A stretch of 64,000 bases of DNA from Candidatus Parendomicrobium reticulitermitis. Lineage in GTDB: Bacteria; Elusimicrobiota; Endomicrobiia; Endomicrobiales; Endomicrobiaceae. The stretch is from positions 1-64,000 of the forward strand of contig JAITTG010000064.1 in the NCBI GenBank assembly GCA_031287095.1, in the 5' to 3' direction. Below the pieces are notes generated by a model. The model did no database searches and had not been told where the DNA came from. It worked only from the letters and a program-made list of their open reading frames with translations. A program made the translations under genes and the position numbers. Positions 28,705 to 37,142 of the stretch are shown piece by piece (position 1 is the first letter of the stretch; each line of letters starts with the position of its first letter).

Positions 28705-29364
28705 GTGGATTTTTTAAGACGACACATGAGAGTAATTTTTATAATTACAATAGTTGGTTTCTTCGCCGGAATTTTTGTTGGGTTTGGGTCTTATCTATTT
28801 GGAAATGTAGCGAGTTTAGATACTGTTATATCTATTAATAAGTCTAAAGTTCCGCTTGCTCTATACAATACGCTATACACAAATACATTATCCCAAATTC
28901 AAAATGCATCGACCGGGACAATTACACAAGAACAGATTTCTCAGATTAAAGCAAGGACAGTTGAGTCTCTTGTTCAAGATGAAATCTTTTATCAGCAATC
29001 AAAGGATTATAAAATCATAGTATCTGATATTGAATTGCGTAGCAATATAGAAAATTCTCCTATGTTTAGCGAAAATGGAGTTTTTAGCGGAAGAATTTAT
29101 TTTAACTTTTTGAGAAATATTAATATGACTCCGAAAGATTATGAGGGACTCATCCGGAAACAAATCGCTATACAAAAAATGAAGAATATTTTGATTGCTT
29201 CTGTGAAAATCACAAATTCGGAGTTTGGCTTGATGAGGCAACTCAATCCCAATTTAGATGCAAATGACTATGCTCAATATAAAGTAAATAGAGTTTTAAA
29301 TGAGTGGTATGTAAATATATTGAGAAACTCAAAAGTTAATGTTAATGAAGAGTTGATACGATAG
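28705..29364 (+). CDS. SurA-N-like periplasmic chaperone domain protein, membrane-anchored
   Basis: The 219-aa protein has an N-terminal membrane helix (about 9-32, VIFIITIVGFFAGIFVG). A helical domain follows with the SurA/PpiD N-terminal pattern: INKSKVPLALYNTLY, then VESLVQDEIFYQQSKDYKI and MTPKDYEGLIRKQIAIQKM. No parvulin PPIase domain follows, so it looks like a chaperone-only version of PpiD. Translation starts at GTG 28705, with CGAGGA upstream. It follows bactofilin by 4 bp. Its stop codon touches the stop of the convergent maf gene. Confidence 0.8.
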   Translation: MDFLRRHMRVIFIITIVGFFAGIFVGFGSYLFGNVASLDTVISINKSKVPLALYNTLYTNTLSQIQNASTGTITQEQISQIKARTVESLVQDEIFYQQSKDYKIIVSDIELRSNIENSPMFSENGVFSGRIYFNFLRNINMTPKDYEGLIRKQIAIQKMKNILIASVKITNSEFGLMRQLNPNLDANDYAQYKVNRVLNEWYVNILRNSKVNVNEELIR

Positions 29365-29931
29365 TTAGAAGCGGATGTTGAAGCGTTTTAGTTCTTTCTT
29401 AAGTTTTTTGATAGGTAATCCGACGACTGTGTAATAGTCTCCATATACTCTATCAACAAAACTGTCATTAGTATCTTGGACGGCGTATCCGCCGGCTTTA
29501 TCCATATTTTCACCGAAAAACTTTCCGAGTTCTTGCTCGGAAAGTTTTTTCATTTTTACATTAGCGCAATCATAAAAACATATTTGCTTATTTGAAACAT
29601 TATCTTTAACAAACACTCCTGTATAGACTTTATGCAAACTGCCGTTTAACTTTCTTATTATCTCTTGAGATTCTTTCATATTTTGGGGTTTTCCAATAAT
29701 TTTCTTATTTAAAACAACAATAGTATCGGCGGATAATACTATTGAATTAGGATATGATTGCGACACGCTAATTCCCTTTCTGTATGCCAAGTCCCTGACA
29801 ATATAAGATGGTTTCACAAAATGTGTGTCTTCTTTTATTCGGCTTGGAATAATTTTAAAAGTAATGCCCATTTCTTTAAGAAGAGATATTCTTCTTGGGG
29901 AGGCTGAAGCCAAAATGATTTGTTTTTTCAT
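29365..29931 (-). CDS. maf: Maf-family nucleoside triphosphate pyrophosphatase
   Basis: The 188-aa protein has the Maf signatures: LASASPRRISLLKEMG near the N-terminus, SADTIVVLNKKIIGKP and GKFFGENMDKAGGYAVQ. Maf proteins hydrolyse non-canonical or excess dTTP/UTP-type nucleotides. The ATG at 29931 (MKKQIILAS) is preferred because it overlaps the cutA stop in the ATGA pattern; the longer ORF from 29952 adds seven unlikely residues. A perfect hairpin with T-runs lies inside the gene (29516-29549). Confidence 0.94.
   Translation of the reverse strand: MKKQIILASASPRRISLLKEMGITFKIIPSRIKEDTHFVKPSYIVRDLAYRKGISVSQSYPNSIVLSADTIVVLNKKIIGKPQNMKESQEIIRKLNGSLHKVYTGVFVKDNVSNKQICFYDCANVKMKKLSEQELGKFFGENMDKAGGYAVQDTNDSFVDRVYGDYYTVVGLPIKKLKKELKRFNIRF
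29516..29550 (+). terminator. Perfect intrinsic terminator hairpin inside maf
   Basis: On the plus strand a 14-bp perfect stem (aaaaactttccgag/ctcggaaagttttt) with a 6-nt loop ttcttg ends in a T-run (29545-29550). This is a textbook intrinsic terminator for the plus-strand M23-bactofilin-SurA-N transcript, placed 152 bp beyond its stop and antisense inside maf. The minus strand also ends the hairpin in five T, so it could act in both directions. Confidence 0.75.
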
Positions 29932-30254
29932 GTAGTATATTCTTTTATCCAATCAAGATAGTCTTTACTGCCATTAGCAATGTTTATTGAAATTATTTCA
30001 GGAACTTCATAAGGATGAATTTCTTTAATATATTTCTCCAACTTCTTGAAATTATAATGAGTAGTTTTCATCATAAGCAACAATTCTTTTGTATTACAGA
30101 TTTTACTTTTCCACCAATAAAATGAATCAACCTTACTTATGATATTTATGCAAGAAACTAATTTTTTAGGCAGGATATTTTTGATAATTGCATTTCCAGT
30201 TTTTTTGTTTGGGACTGTGATACAAACGATAAGATATTTTTCTTTCTTTCTCAT
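29928..30254 (-). CDS. cutA: CutA1-like divalent-ion tolerance protein
   Basis: The 108-aa protein matches CutA1: LIVCITVPNKKTGNAIIKNI, LVSCINIISKVDSFYWWKSK, and the strongly conserved C-terminal KYIKEIHPYEVPEII. CutA1 forms a very stable trimer. It was named for copper tolerance, but its molecular role remains uncertain. It overlaps argF by 4 bp upstream and maf by 4 bp downstream, giving a tight argF-cutA-maf operon. Confidence 0.95.
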   Translation of the reverse strand: MRKKEKYLIVCITVPNKKTGNAIIKNILPKKLVSCINIISKVDSFYWWKSKICNTKELLLMMKTTHYNFKKLEKYIKEIHPYEVPEIISINIANGSKDYLDWIKEYTT

Positions 30255-31177
30255 TTTAATAGATAAAGCAAAATTGATTTTTGAATATGCAGTCTATTCT
30301 CCGCTTGAGTAAATATGGAATGCTCATATTGACTCATAATAGCATCGGTAATTTCTTCTCCTCTTTTTGCTGGTAAACAATGTAAAACAATGGCTCTCGG
30401 AGAAGCATTTTGCAATAATTTAGAATTCACTTGATATGGAGTCAATGCTTTTTTCCTCGCTTCCGCTTCCTTCTCAAATCCCATGGATACCCAAACATCC
30501 GTATATATTACATCTGCGCTCTTGGCATCCAATATATTCTCAGTCACTTTTATTTTTGCGCCTGTATTTTTATATTTTAGAGACTTATCTAATATATCCG
30601 CTTGGGGAAAATAATCTTTTGGAGAAACAATCGTAAAATCAAGCCCCAAAACAGCCGCAATGGCAATCAAGGAATTAACTATATTATTGCTGCCGTCGCC
30701 GCAAAAAACCAATTTAACTTTTTTAAGATTTTTCACATTCTTAATACGCAACAATTCCATAACAGTCATTATATCGCCGAGTATTTGACAGGGATGTTCG
30801 CTATCCGTAAGCCCATTTATAACCGGTATAGAAGAATATTGAGCCAATTCGCAAACATCTTTATGATTAAAAGCCCTTATCATAACCCCATCTAAATAGG
30901 AAGAAAGCGTCAAAGCGGTATCGTGTATAGTTTCTCCTCTTGCCCTTTGCATATTTTGAGAGTTCAAGATAATAGGATTACCGCCCAATTGAAGCATAGC
31001 GGAAGCGAAAGACACCATAGTTCTTGTAGAATTCTTCTCAAAAATCATCCCCAGAATTTTCCCTTTTAAAGTTGAGTTCAATTTCTTACTTTTTTTAAGT
31101 TTAAAAGATTGTTTTAGCAAAAATTCTATCTCTTTTGCAGATAAATCATAAATGGATAAAAGGTCTTTTTTCTTCAT
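30251..31177 (-). CDS. argF: Ornithine carbamoyltransferase
   Basis: The 308-aa protein has the carbamoyl-phosphate loop STRT (50-53), HPCQ (128-131) and the ornithine-binding HCLPA (about 263-267). SMGFEKEA, in the place of the family's SMG loop, supports OTC over aspartate transcarbamylase. It makes citrulline from ornithine and carbamoyl phosphate in arginine synthesis; no other arg gene is in the window. The ATG is preceded by GGGAGA, which lies in the 19 bp between the tRNA-Thr 3' end and the gene, so tRNA and argF are probably on one transcript. Confidence 0.95.
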   Translation of the reverse strand: MKKKDLLSIYDLSAKEIEFLLKQSFKLKKSKKLNSTLKGKILGMIFEKNSTRTMVSFASAMLQLGGNPIILNSQNMQRARGETIHDTALTLSSYLDGVMIRAFNHKDVCELAQYSSIPVINGLTDSEHPCQILGDIMTVMELLRIKNVKNLKKVKLVFCGDGSNNIVNSLIAIAAVLGLDFTIVSPKDYFPQADILDKSLKYKNTGAKIKVTENILDAKSADVIYTDVWVSMGFEKEAEARKKALTPYQVNSKLLQNASPRAIVLHCLPAKRGEEITDAIMSQYEHSIFTQAENRLHIQKSILLYLLK

Positions 31178-31196
31178 ATATTCTCCCTATATGGAC

Positions 31197-31269
31197 AGCC
31201 GATGAGAGGATTTGAACCTCCGACCCGCTACTTACGAAGCAGCTGCTCTACCAGCTGAGCTACATCGGC
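31197..31269 (-). tRNA. tRNA-Thr (anticodon CGT)
   Basis: A complete cloverleaf can be drawn: acceptor stem GCCGATG/CATCGGC, D-stem GCTC/GAGC, anticodon stem GCTGC/GTAGC with one G-T pair and loop TTCGTAA (anticodon CGT, reads ACG), and T-stem GGAGG/CCTCT with loop TTCAAAT. CCA is not encoded. The base after the acceptor stem is T, unusual for a threonine tRNA discriminator. The length is 73 nt. It ends 19 bp before argF. Confidence 0.95.
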
Positions 31270-31604
31270 ATAAATCCATTTTCTCAAAAACGAAGGTTAA
31301 TGTAAATAGTCGCATAAATAATGGCAAAGGCTTCTCGCAAGTTGCGCGAAGAAAATTTAACGGCAACAACCACACAAGGAGTGCAAAACATCAAAGACAA
31401 TGACAATTTCATGTGAATGACGAGGTTTTTTGCTATAATTCCTCGCTTTATTTAGAAAGGAACGCTTCGCGTCCCTCACCCGTCGCTTCACGACACTCTC
31501 TCCCTTTATACTTTATCCTCTCTCCTACGGGAGAGGGACTTTGAAAGGTATGCTTGAAAAGAGGGAGAGGGACGCAAAAGCGTGCGGTAAACAAGGAGAT
31601 ATAA
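31270..31604. repeat. Intergenic region with repeats upstream of M42 gene
   Basis: No gene is supported. At 31317-31395 is a partial direct copy of the 22490-22723 repeat (ggcaaaggcttctcgcaagt, then aacggcaac). At about 31500-31580 is a ctctctcctacgggagaggg palindrome plus a related gggagagggacgcaaaagcg segment, whose relatives occur near 36715 and 40430. Confidence 0.6.
31431..31439 (+). promoter_or_regulatory. Candidate extended -10 promoter for M42-yycJ pair
   Basis: TGCTATAAT at 31431-31439 is an exact extended -10 element. No strong -35 is visible at the right distance. Transcription from it would give a leader of about 160 nt containing the ctctccc palindromes before the M42 gene. Confidence 0.5.
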
Positions 31605-32657
31605 ATGGACAAATTACTTGAAGATTTGTTGTTGTCGGATGGGATTTCTGGATATGAGGAAAATGTTGCTAAAATTATTGCCGACGCGCTTGAAAAAACT
31701 GGGACAAAAGTAACAATTGACGCTTTTGGCAATGTGATTGGCAAGAAGGCTGCCGCAGGAGAATCTAAAAAGAAAATTATGATTGCCGCCCACATGGACG
31801 AAATTGGGATGGCGGTAAAATATGTAAATGATAAGGGGTATATTTACTTTATCAAAATCGGCGGGATAAACGACTCTATTTTACAGGGTAAAATCGTGCA
31901 AATCATCAATAAAAACGGGGAGAAAATTACAGGCATTATAGGCGCAAAGCCGCCTCATCTTATGAGCGAGGATGAAAGGAAAGTTCCCGTAAAATATACC
32001 AATATGTTTATAGATATCGGGCTTTCTTCAAAAAAAGAGGTTTTGGACAAAATTGATATCGGCGACCAAATTATTTTTGAGCCTAATGCGGGTATTTTAA
32101 ATGGAGATTTTTATTATGGAAAAGCGGCTGACAATCGTATAAGTTGTTACGCTATGATTAAAATCATGGAAAAACTGCCCAAGAACTTAGATGTAGATGT
32201 ATATGCCGTCGCTACTGCCCAAGAAGAAGTGGGATTAAAGGGCGGCAAGACTTCTTCTTTTAGAATAAATCCTGATTTTGCTTTGATAATAGATACCACT
32301 GTTGCGGGAGATATGCCCGGAATTGACGAAAAGACTTCATCTTTAAAACTGGGTAAAGGCGCGGCAATCACTATGATAGAGGCTTCCGGCAGAGGCTCTA
32401 TGGTGCCGCAAAAGATTAGAAAATTCCTTATTAAAACCGCCCAAGAGAATAAAATTGCTCATCAAATAGACATAATAGATGCCGGGATGACCGATGGCGC
32501 GATTATTTACACAAATAGAGAAGGTATTTTAATTGGAATTTTAAGCATACCTACAAGATATATTCATGCTCCGACTTCTGTTTTCAACATAAAAGATGTG
32601 AAAAGCGTCATAGATTTAGCCGTTAAAACCATAGAAAAAGCAGGCGGCGGATTTTAA
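31605..32657 (+). CDS. M42-family glutamyl aminopeptidase / endoglucanase-M-like
   Basis: The 350-aa protein has the M42 di-metal site: AAHMDEIGM (about 62-70), KAADNRISCY (about 171-180), the catalytic AQEEVGLKGG, DTTVAGDMPG and a C-terminal PTRYIHAPTS. M42 enzymes are cytosolic metallo-aminopeptidases, often large tetrahedral assemblies; older annotations call them cellulase M. AAGGAG lies 6 bp before ATG 31605. The next gene starts on the very next base after its stop. Confidence 0.93.
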   Translation: MDKLLEDLLLSDGISGYEENVAKIIADALEKTGTKVTIDAFGNVIGKKAAAGESKKKIMIAAHMDEIGMAVKYVNDKGYIYFIKIGGINDSILQGKIVQIINKNGEKITGIIGAKPPHLMSEDERKVPVKYTNMFIDIGLSSKKEVLDKIDIGDQIIFEPNAGILNGDFYYGKAADNRISCYAMIKIMEKLPKNLDVDVYAVATAQEEVGLKGGKTSSFRINPDFALIIDTTVAGDMPGIDEKTSSLKLGKGAAITMIEASGRGSMVPQKIRKFLIKTAQENKIAHQIDIIDAGMTDGAIIYTNREGILIGILSIPTRYIHAPTSVFNIKDVKSVIDLAVKTIEKAGGGF

Positions 32658-33482
32658 ATGCTTTCATTTTGTATTTTATCAAGCGGCTCAAGCGGTAATG
32701 CCGCTATTATTCAAACTGATTTAGCCTCTATCCTTATAGATTGCGGGATAGGGGCTAAATCTATTATTAGCCAGCTTAATGATTTGGAAATCAATCCCAA
32801 AGATTTGACGGCTGTGGTCTTAAGCCATGCCCACTCAGACCATTTAAACCCTTCCGCTTTAAACTTTTTAATCAAAAACGATATACCTATATACGCGAAC
32901 AGCGCAGTTTTAGACGACCTTTATTACAAATTTGGCGGTAAAATGGACGATTGCCAAACGCGGGCTTTTGGCGAATCTTTTAAAATCAAAGATATTGATA
33001 TTGAATCTTTTAGAACTTATCACAAAGATAATTATATTTCAGGCTCTTTCGGCTTTACATTTTCCGCCGTATCAGGCGGACAGACATATAAAATCGGGTT
33101 TATTACGGACACGGGCAAAATCTGTCCCAAAATTGCGGACAAATTAAAAGACAGCCACATTTTGACTATAGAAGCAAATTATGATTATGAATTGCTTGAA
33201 ACAAGTTTTAGGCGGCAGGGCAACAAAGATTGGATAGCAGGCGATTATGGACATCTGTCCAATGAAGATTGCGCAAAATCTATACTTGAAATAAAGAAAT
33301 TATCAAAAGTTCAAAACTCTCTAAAACACATATTTTTAGCTCATTTAAGCGCCCAGCACAATACGCAAATAAGGGCGCTACAAACCGTCAGCCAAATACT
33401 AAAAGATTGCGCCTTTGCGGAAGGAACAAATATTCTTGCCGCGGATAGACATAAAAAAACTGAAAAGATAAGGATTGATTAG
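32658..33482 (+). CDS. Metallo-beta-lactamase-fold hydrolase (YycJ/WalJ-like)
   Basis: The 274-aa protein opens with FCILSSGSSGNAAII and carries the metal motif LSHAHSDHLNPS (about 53-64), then TDTGKI and a late HLSAQHNT. This is the pattern of YycJ-type MBL proteins, thought to be DNA or RNA processing nucleases. It is fused end to start with the M42 gene (no spacer), so coupled translation is likely. A bidirectional terminator follows at 33686. Confidence 0.9.
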   Translation: MLSFCILSSGSSGNAAIIQTDLASILIDCGIGAKSIISQLNDLEINPKDLTAVVLSHAHSDHLNPSALNFLIKNDIPIYANSAVLDDLYYKFGGKMDDCQTRAFGESFKIKDIDIESFRTYHKDNYISGSFGFTFSAVSGGQTYKIGFITDTGKICPKIADKLKDSHILTIEANYDYELLETSFRRQGNKDWIAGDYGHLSNEDCAKSILEIKKLSKVQNSLKHIFLAHLSAQHNTQIRALQTVSQILKDCAFAEGTNILAADRHKKTEKIRID

Positions 33483-33685
33483 TTATTATTCTGGCTGACA
33501 TGCATGTTGCGCGCTCTATGGCGAGCGAAGTTTATCCTGCGCATAGTTGTAGGGCGTAGGATAAACTCTTTTTTCGCCACTAACAACAAATGCTTGAATA
33601 ACTGTATAAAATGGATTCTGCATCTTTGTGCGGAATGGCAGTCGGGGTAGCGTGCAATGAGGCGGCTAGCAGACAGTAGACAAAA
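33483..33685. repeat. Intergenic repeats between yycJ-like gene and terminator
   Basis: This non-coding stretch contains an imperfect inverted repeat gtttatcctgcgc...gtaggataaac at about 33530-33568. I see nothing else that looks like a gene or regulatory site. Confidence 0.5.
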
Positions 33686-33722
33686 AAGCCTCTCCTTTTT
33701 AAAGGGAGAGGCTTCTTTGTTA
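33686..33722. terminator. Bidirectional intrinsic terminator
   Basis: The stem aagcctctcc/ggagaggctt (33686-33695 with 33705-33714) has a 9-nt A/T loop. On the minus strand it is followed by TTTTTT, and on the plus strand by CTTTGTT. It lies between the convergent yycJ-like and alcohol dehydrogenase genes and can serve both. A gcgggtcaagcccgc palindrome follows at about 33735. Confidence 0.85.
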
Positions 33723-33825
33723 TTGGGGGAGATTGCGGGTCAAGCCCGCAGGCGACAACATAGGGCGCAGATCAAACCCGCAAAACCTGTAATTGACGAC
33801 GCAATAATCCGCAATAATACTGAAA

Positions 33826-34983
33826 CTATTTGCACATATTAAAGATGTCTGTCATTAGCGCTTCGTTTAAAGGTTTGGGATTGCAGGTTATGTGTCCTGT
33901 GGTGCGCTTTATGCAGTCTATCATCACCGCATTGTCCGCCTCTTTACCTGTTGCCGCTATGTATGGAGCAAGTTTTGAGGGGGCGTTGATTTCTTTTTGT
34001 ATGTCTTGAACGCGCTTAATAGCATTCTTTGTGTTTTCTTCATCACTGGCGCCGATTTTGCCTACGCCTAATGCAAAAGCGATTTTTGCATATTTTTTAG
34101 CCGCATAAGGCATATTCAATTCCATTGACGCAGGTAAGAAAATTGAGCAAGCGTCTCCGTGAGGGACATGATATAGGGCGCCTATGGGTTGAGCCATAAT
34201 GTGCGCTATGCCTATGCCTGCCGTAATCGCTTGTCCGCCAAGATAACTTGCAAGCAGCATACTGCCTCTTGCGTCTATATTGGAAGGCTCGCGGAATGCT
34301 TTGGGTAAATTCTCATTGATTATCTCTATAGCCTTTAAACCAAACATTTCAGAAAATGTGTTTGCATTTAGAGAAACATAAGATTCTATAGCGTGGCTTA
34401 AAGCGTCCATACCTGTAGCCGCTGTGGTTTTAGGAGGAAGTCCGAGCGTCAAAACAGGATCTAAAATAACAATATCGGCTATCATACTTGTATGATATAA
34501 ACTCTTTTTTAGACCATTATTATTGTTTGTGACTACCGCTGTTTTTGTAGCCTCCGCTCCTGTGCCTGCCGTTGTGGGTATGGCGACAAAAAGGGTCGGC
34601 GCTTTTGCCGCTTGCTTTCCTTCCATTTGATATTGCTCTACATTGCCGCCGTTTGCCGCAAGCATATTGATTGATTTCGCCGTATCTATCACGCTGCCGC
34701 CGCCAAGGGCTACTGTGCAATCGCATTTCTCTTTTAAGAAAATGTCGCGTCCGTTGTTTATGATATTTAAGTCTGGCTCAGTTGCGATTTCATATTTATA
34801 AGCGCCTATGCCTTTTTCGGACAAAGATTGGACGGCATCGTCATAATCTTTTCCGATTCCCTTATACGCCGCAAAAAACACTTTCTTAACGCCGTGCCAA
34901 GAAATAAGACCCGCCAATTCTTTTATCTTGCCTTCTCCAAACAAAACCTGTCTATTACATACAAAATCAAATGCTTTTGCCAT
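33826..34983 (-). CDS. Iron-containing alcohol dehydrogenase (group III)
   Basis: The 385-aa protein has the NAD-binding GGGSVID (94-100), PTTAGTGAEAT (136-146), and the metal ligands D193 and H197 (GMDALSHAIES), H261 (GIAHIMAQ) and H275 (YHVPHGDA). The family reduces aldehydes or ketones to alcohols, or the reverse, with NAD(P)H. The substrate cannot be read from sequence. Beside TRAP and sugar-acid genes, it might act on a sugar-derived keto acid or on a fermentation product. It is at the downstream end of the minus-strand cluster, 37 bp after a TRAP binding-protein gene. Confidence 0.93.
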   Translation of the reverse strand: MAKAFDFVCNRQVLFGEGKIKELAGLISWHGVKKVFFAAYKGIGKDYDDAVQSLSEKGIGAYKYEIATEPDLNIINNGRDIFLKEKCDCTVALGGGSVIDTAKSINMLAANGGNVEQYQMEGKQAAKAPTLFVAIPTTAGTGAEATKTAVVTNNNNGLKKSLYHTSMIADIVILDPVLTLGLPPKTTAATGMDALSHAIESYVSLNANTFSEMFGLKAIEIINENLPKAFREPSNIDARGSMLLASYLGGQAITAGIGIAHIMAQPIGALYHVPHGDACSIFLPASMELNMPYAAKKYAKIAFALGVGKIGASDEENTKNAIKRVQDIQKEINAPSKLAPYIAATGKEADNAVMIDCIKRTTGHITCNPKPLNEALMTDIFNMCK

Positions 34984-35020
34984 GTGAAACCTCCGTGTTT
35001 ATTTTTTATCTATTTTGCCG

Positions 35021-36043
35021 CTATTTTTTCGGCGTATAATTAAAATTTATGAAAACATCCATCAAGTCCGCGCCGATTAAGTCGCGATATTCTTGATAAA
35101 GAGGTTTAACCGCTTCTATAAAAAGACTTTTATCGGGAATTTCATTTATTTTCATTCCCAACCTTTCAAGCTCTTCAAGAGCGGCAGCCTCGCTTTCAAG
35201 GTCTAATTTGCTTTCATATCTTCCCGCCGCATCGCCTGCTTCAAGAAGAATTTTTTGCAAATTAAGAGGTAAAGAATTGAAGAATTTTGCGCTTATGCCG
35301 ATAATATTTGGAGAAATCAAATGCTCTGTGAGCGAAACAAATTTTGTAACTTCATACTCTTTTTGCGCAAGGATTAAAGGAGGCGAATTTTCCGCCGCAT
35401 CAACGACTTTTGTTTGAAGAGCCTCATATCTTTCATCTGCCGATAGGGGAATGGGCGTTGCGCCCAAAAGCGTAAATGCTCTTTCAATCACAGAGCTTCT
35501 CATAATCCTTACTTTCATCCCTTTGAAATCTTTTATAGTAACAATAGGATTTTTGGAGCTATACATATCTCTTGGACTTCTAATCATCCAGCCTATTATT
35601 TTGATGCCTGTTTTCTTTTCAAGAGATTCTGAAAATTTTTTGCCTTCTCCCGAATCAAGAATAGCTCTTACTCTATCAACGCTTCCCGCTATATAAGGAA
35701 TGTCAAATACCATAAACCTTGAATCAAAAGCTGAAAGAACGGCTGTATTTACTTCCGCCGCTTGAATATCGCCCATTATCATTTCTACCATAAAGTCGCG
35801 ATGCGCGCCAACTTGCCCGGAATGATAAATGTCAACTTTGATTCTGCCTAAACTTTTTTTCTCCGCCAAGTCTTTAAAATAGAATAACGCTTTTACACAA
35901 TTGTCTTCAGGATTTGAGGGCGAAGCTACTTTGATATTGTATGTCCGCGCCTGAGTCTGCGCATCTGCCGCAGAAAAAACAAAAGACAAAACAAAAACAA
36001 ACGCTATTGCTAATGAAACTACCGATTTAACATTGTTTTTCAT
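35021..36043 (-). CDS. dctP: TRAP transporter substrate-binding protein DctP (copy 1)
   Basis: The 340-aa periplasmic protein has a signal peptide ending near SAADA. The DctP fold shows VASPSNPEDNCVKALFYFKD, HRDFMVEMIMGDIQAAEVN and DIPYIAGSVDRVRAILDSG. RIMRSSVIERAFTLLGA contains the conserved Arg (MKVRIM) that binds the substrate carboxylate. It is closely similar over its whole length to the protein at 39023-40042 but is separated from the dctQM genes by a HIT gene and repeats. It probably captures a sugar acid for DctQM. Confidence 0.93.
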   Translation of the reverse strand: MKNNVKSVVSLAIAFVFVLSFVFSAADAQTQARTYNIKVASPSNPEDNCVKALFYFKDLAEKKSLGRIKVDIYHSGQVGAHRDFMVEMIMGDIQAAEVNTAVLSAFDSRFMVFDIPYIAGSVDRVRAILDSGEGKKFSESLEKKTGIKIIGWMIRSPRDMYSSKNPIVTIKDFKGMKVRIMRSSVIERAFTLLGATPIPLSADERYEALQTKVVDAAENSPPLILAQKEYEVTKFVSLTEHLISPNIIGISAKFFNSLPLNLQKILLEAGDAAGRYESKLDLESEAAALEELERLGMKINEIPDKSLFIEAVKPLYQEYRDLIGADLMDVFINFNYTPKK

Positions 36044-36106
36044 ATCTAATCATCCTCCCCTCGATTGTCTCGGGCAATACGGAATTATTAAATTTATACC
36101 GACAAC

Positions 36107-36529
36107 TTATTTTAGTTTCTCAATTTCTGCCGATATTTTTGATATTAAGTCTTTGTATTGGTCTTCTGTCAGGAATTCTTTTTCGCTGTCGTCAAAGAAT
36201 TTGCCCCATTGAAAGCCGCCTTCGTATTTGGGGACTACATGTATATGGGTGTGGGGAACAGTGTCGCCGAAAGTCGCATAATTGATTTTGTTGGGCTTAA
36301 ACACATTGTTTAGAGCCTTGGCTACTAAAGCGGTATCTGCAAAAAATCCTTTATTTTCTTCGGGCGTTAAATCAAACCACTCTTTTTTATGTCCTTTAAA
36401 AGTTACGATGCTTCTTCCTTTGTGTTTTTGGTTTCTGTTGAGATATACGATAGAATTGGACAATTCGATGATTTTAATCATCAGGCTGTTTAATTTTTCG
36501 CCTTTTTCGCAATAAAAACAATTTTCCAT
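36107..36529 (-). CDS. HIT-family nucleotide-binding protein
   Basis: The 140-aa protein has the histidine-triad motif PHTHIHVVPKY (about 92-102) and the upstream HKGRSIVTFKGHKKEWFDLT. An N-terminal FYCEKGEKLN has lost the second Cys of the usual CxxC zinc knuckle. HIT proteins hydrolyse nucleoside phosphoramidates or dinucleotides; the exact substrate is unknown. It lies between a TRAP binding-protein gene and a repeat block and may not belong functionally to the sugar-acid cluster. Confidence 0.9.
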   Translation of the reverse strand: MENCFYCEKGEKLNSLMIKIIELSNSIVYLNRNQKHKGRSIVTFKGHKKEWFDLTPEENKGFFADTALVAKALNNVFKPNKINYATFGDTVPHTHIHVVPKYEGGFQWGKFFDDSEKEFLTEDQYKDLISKISAEIEKLK

Positions 36530-36539
36530 TTGATTCTCC

Positions 36540-36905
36540 TTGTTCCCCGCATAGCCTGCGGCAATACAGGGTTATTAGCGACATTAAACCCTTTCAGGGT
36601 TTAGGTGTAGCGATTGATTTTATCTTCCCCGCATAGCCTGCGGCAATACGGGGTTATTAATGACATTAAACCCTTTCAGGGTTTAGATGTAGCGATTGAT
36701 TTTATCTTTTCCCCCCTCACGCTTTTGCGTCCCTCTCCCGTAAGAGTGGAAAAGAGGAAAGGGGACACTATGAAGCATACGGGGTTATTAACAGCATTAA
36801 ACCCTTTCAGGGTTTATACAAATAATTGACTTTGACACCCCCGCATAGCCTGCGGCAATACGGGGTTATTAAAAACATTAAATCCCTTCGGGATTTACTC
36901 ATTCG
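36540..36905. repeat. Tandem-like block of intergenic repeats
   Basis: Four related units start near 36543, 36628, 36775 and 36838. Each has ccgcatagcctgcggcaata (reduced in the third), ggggttatta, and then a palindrome aaaccctttcagggttta. The first two are nearly identical 84-bp direct repeats. The third is preceded by a cacgcttttgcgtccctctc segment. Single copies occur at about 40345, 40490 and 45722. No gene is supported. Confidence 0.75.
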
Positions 36906-36950
36906 TCCAGCGAGCGTAGCAATCATGCACCGTACAACTTTCGCTCGTTT

Positions 36951-37142
36951 GTCGTTTTTTCCCTTTATGTATGAGACGCGCTCCGCGAAGCATTTTGAGC
37001 GTATTTTGGCAGAATTTGTCTGCGCGCGTATAGCAGCGCTATCCACGCAGACAAATTGTGTCAAAAGACGCCAAAAGGCAATGCGATTTTCCAGGCGCGC
37101 TTAACTTAGAGACAGTCGTGTGTAATCGCGGCTGCCGCACAT
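36951..37142 (-). repeat. 3'-end structured repeat, copy A (downstream of dctM)
   Basis: This roughly 190-bp element is about 85-90% identical by eye to 40650-40837 and 42667-42858. It starts at the base after the dctM stop, reading in the gene's direction. In that sense it has a GCGGC/GCCGC hairpin, an AAGCG...CGCTT-type segment (degenerate here), GCCTTTTGGC followed by T residues, and a long hairpin with arms AATTTGTCTGCG and CGCAGACAAATT. Confidence 0.8.

Noticed and set aside
31212..31403. Plus-strand frame across the tRNA and downstream repeat
   Set aside because: Antisense to a clear tRNA and made of repeat sequence.
36807..37104. 85-92 codon frames sharing AEFVCARIA-type peptides, also seen at 42569-42820 and, in part, 40538-40750
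   Set aside because: They lie in the 3'-end repeat copies, are not conserved in frame between copies, and have no ribosome-binding sites; the element is better explained as structured non-coding DNA.
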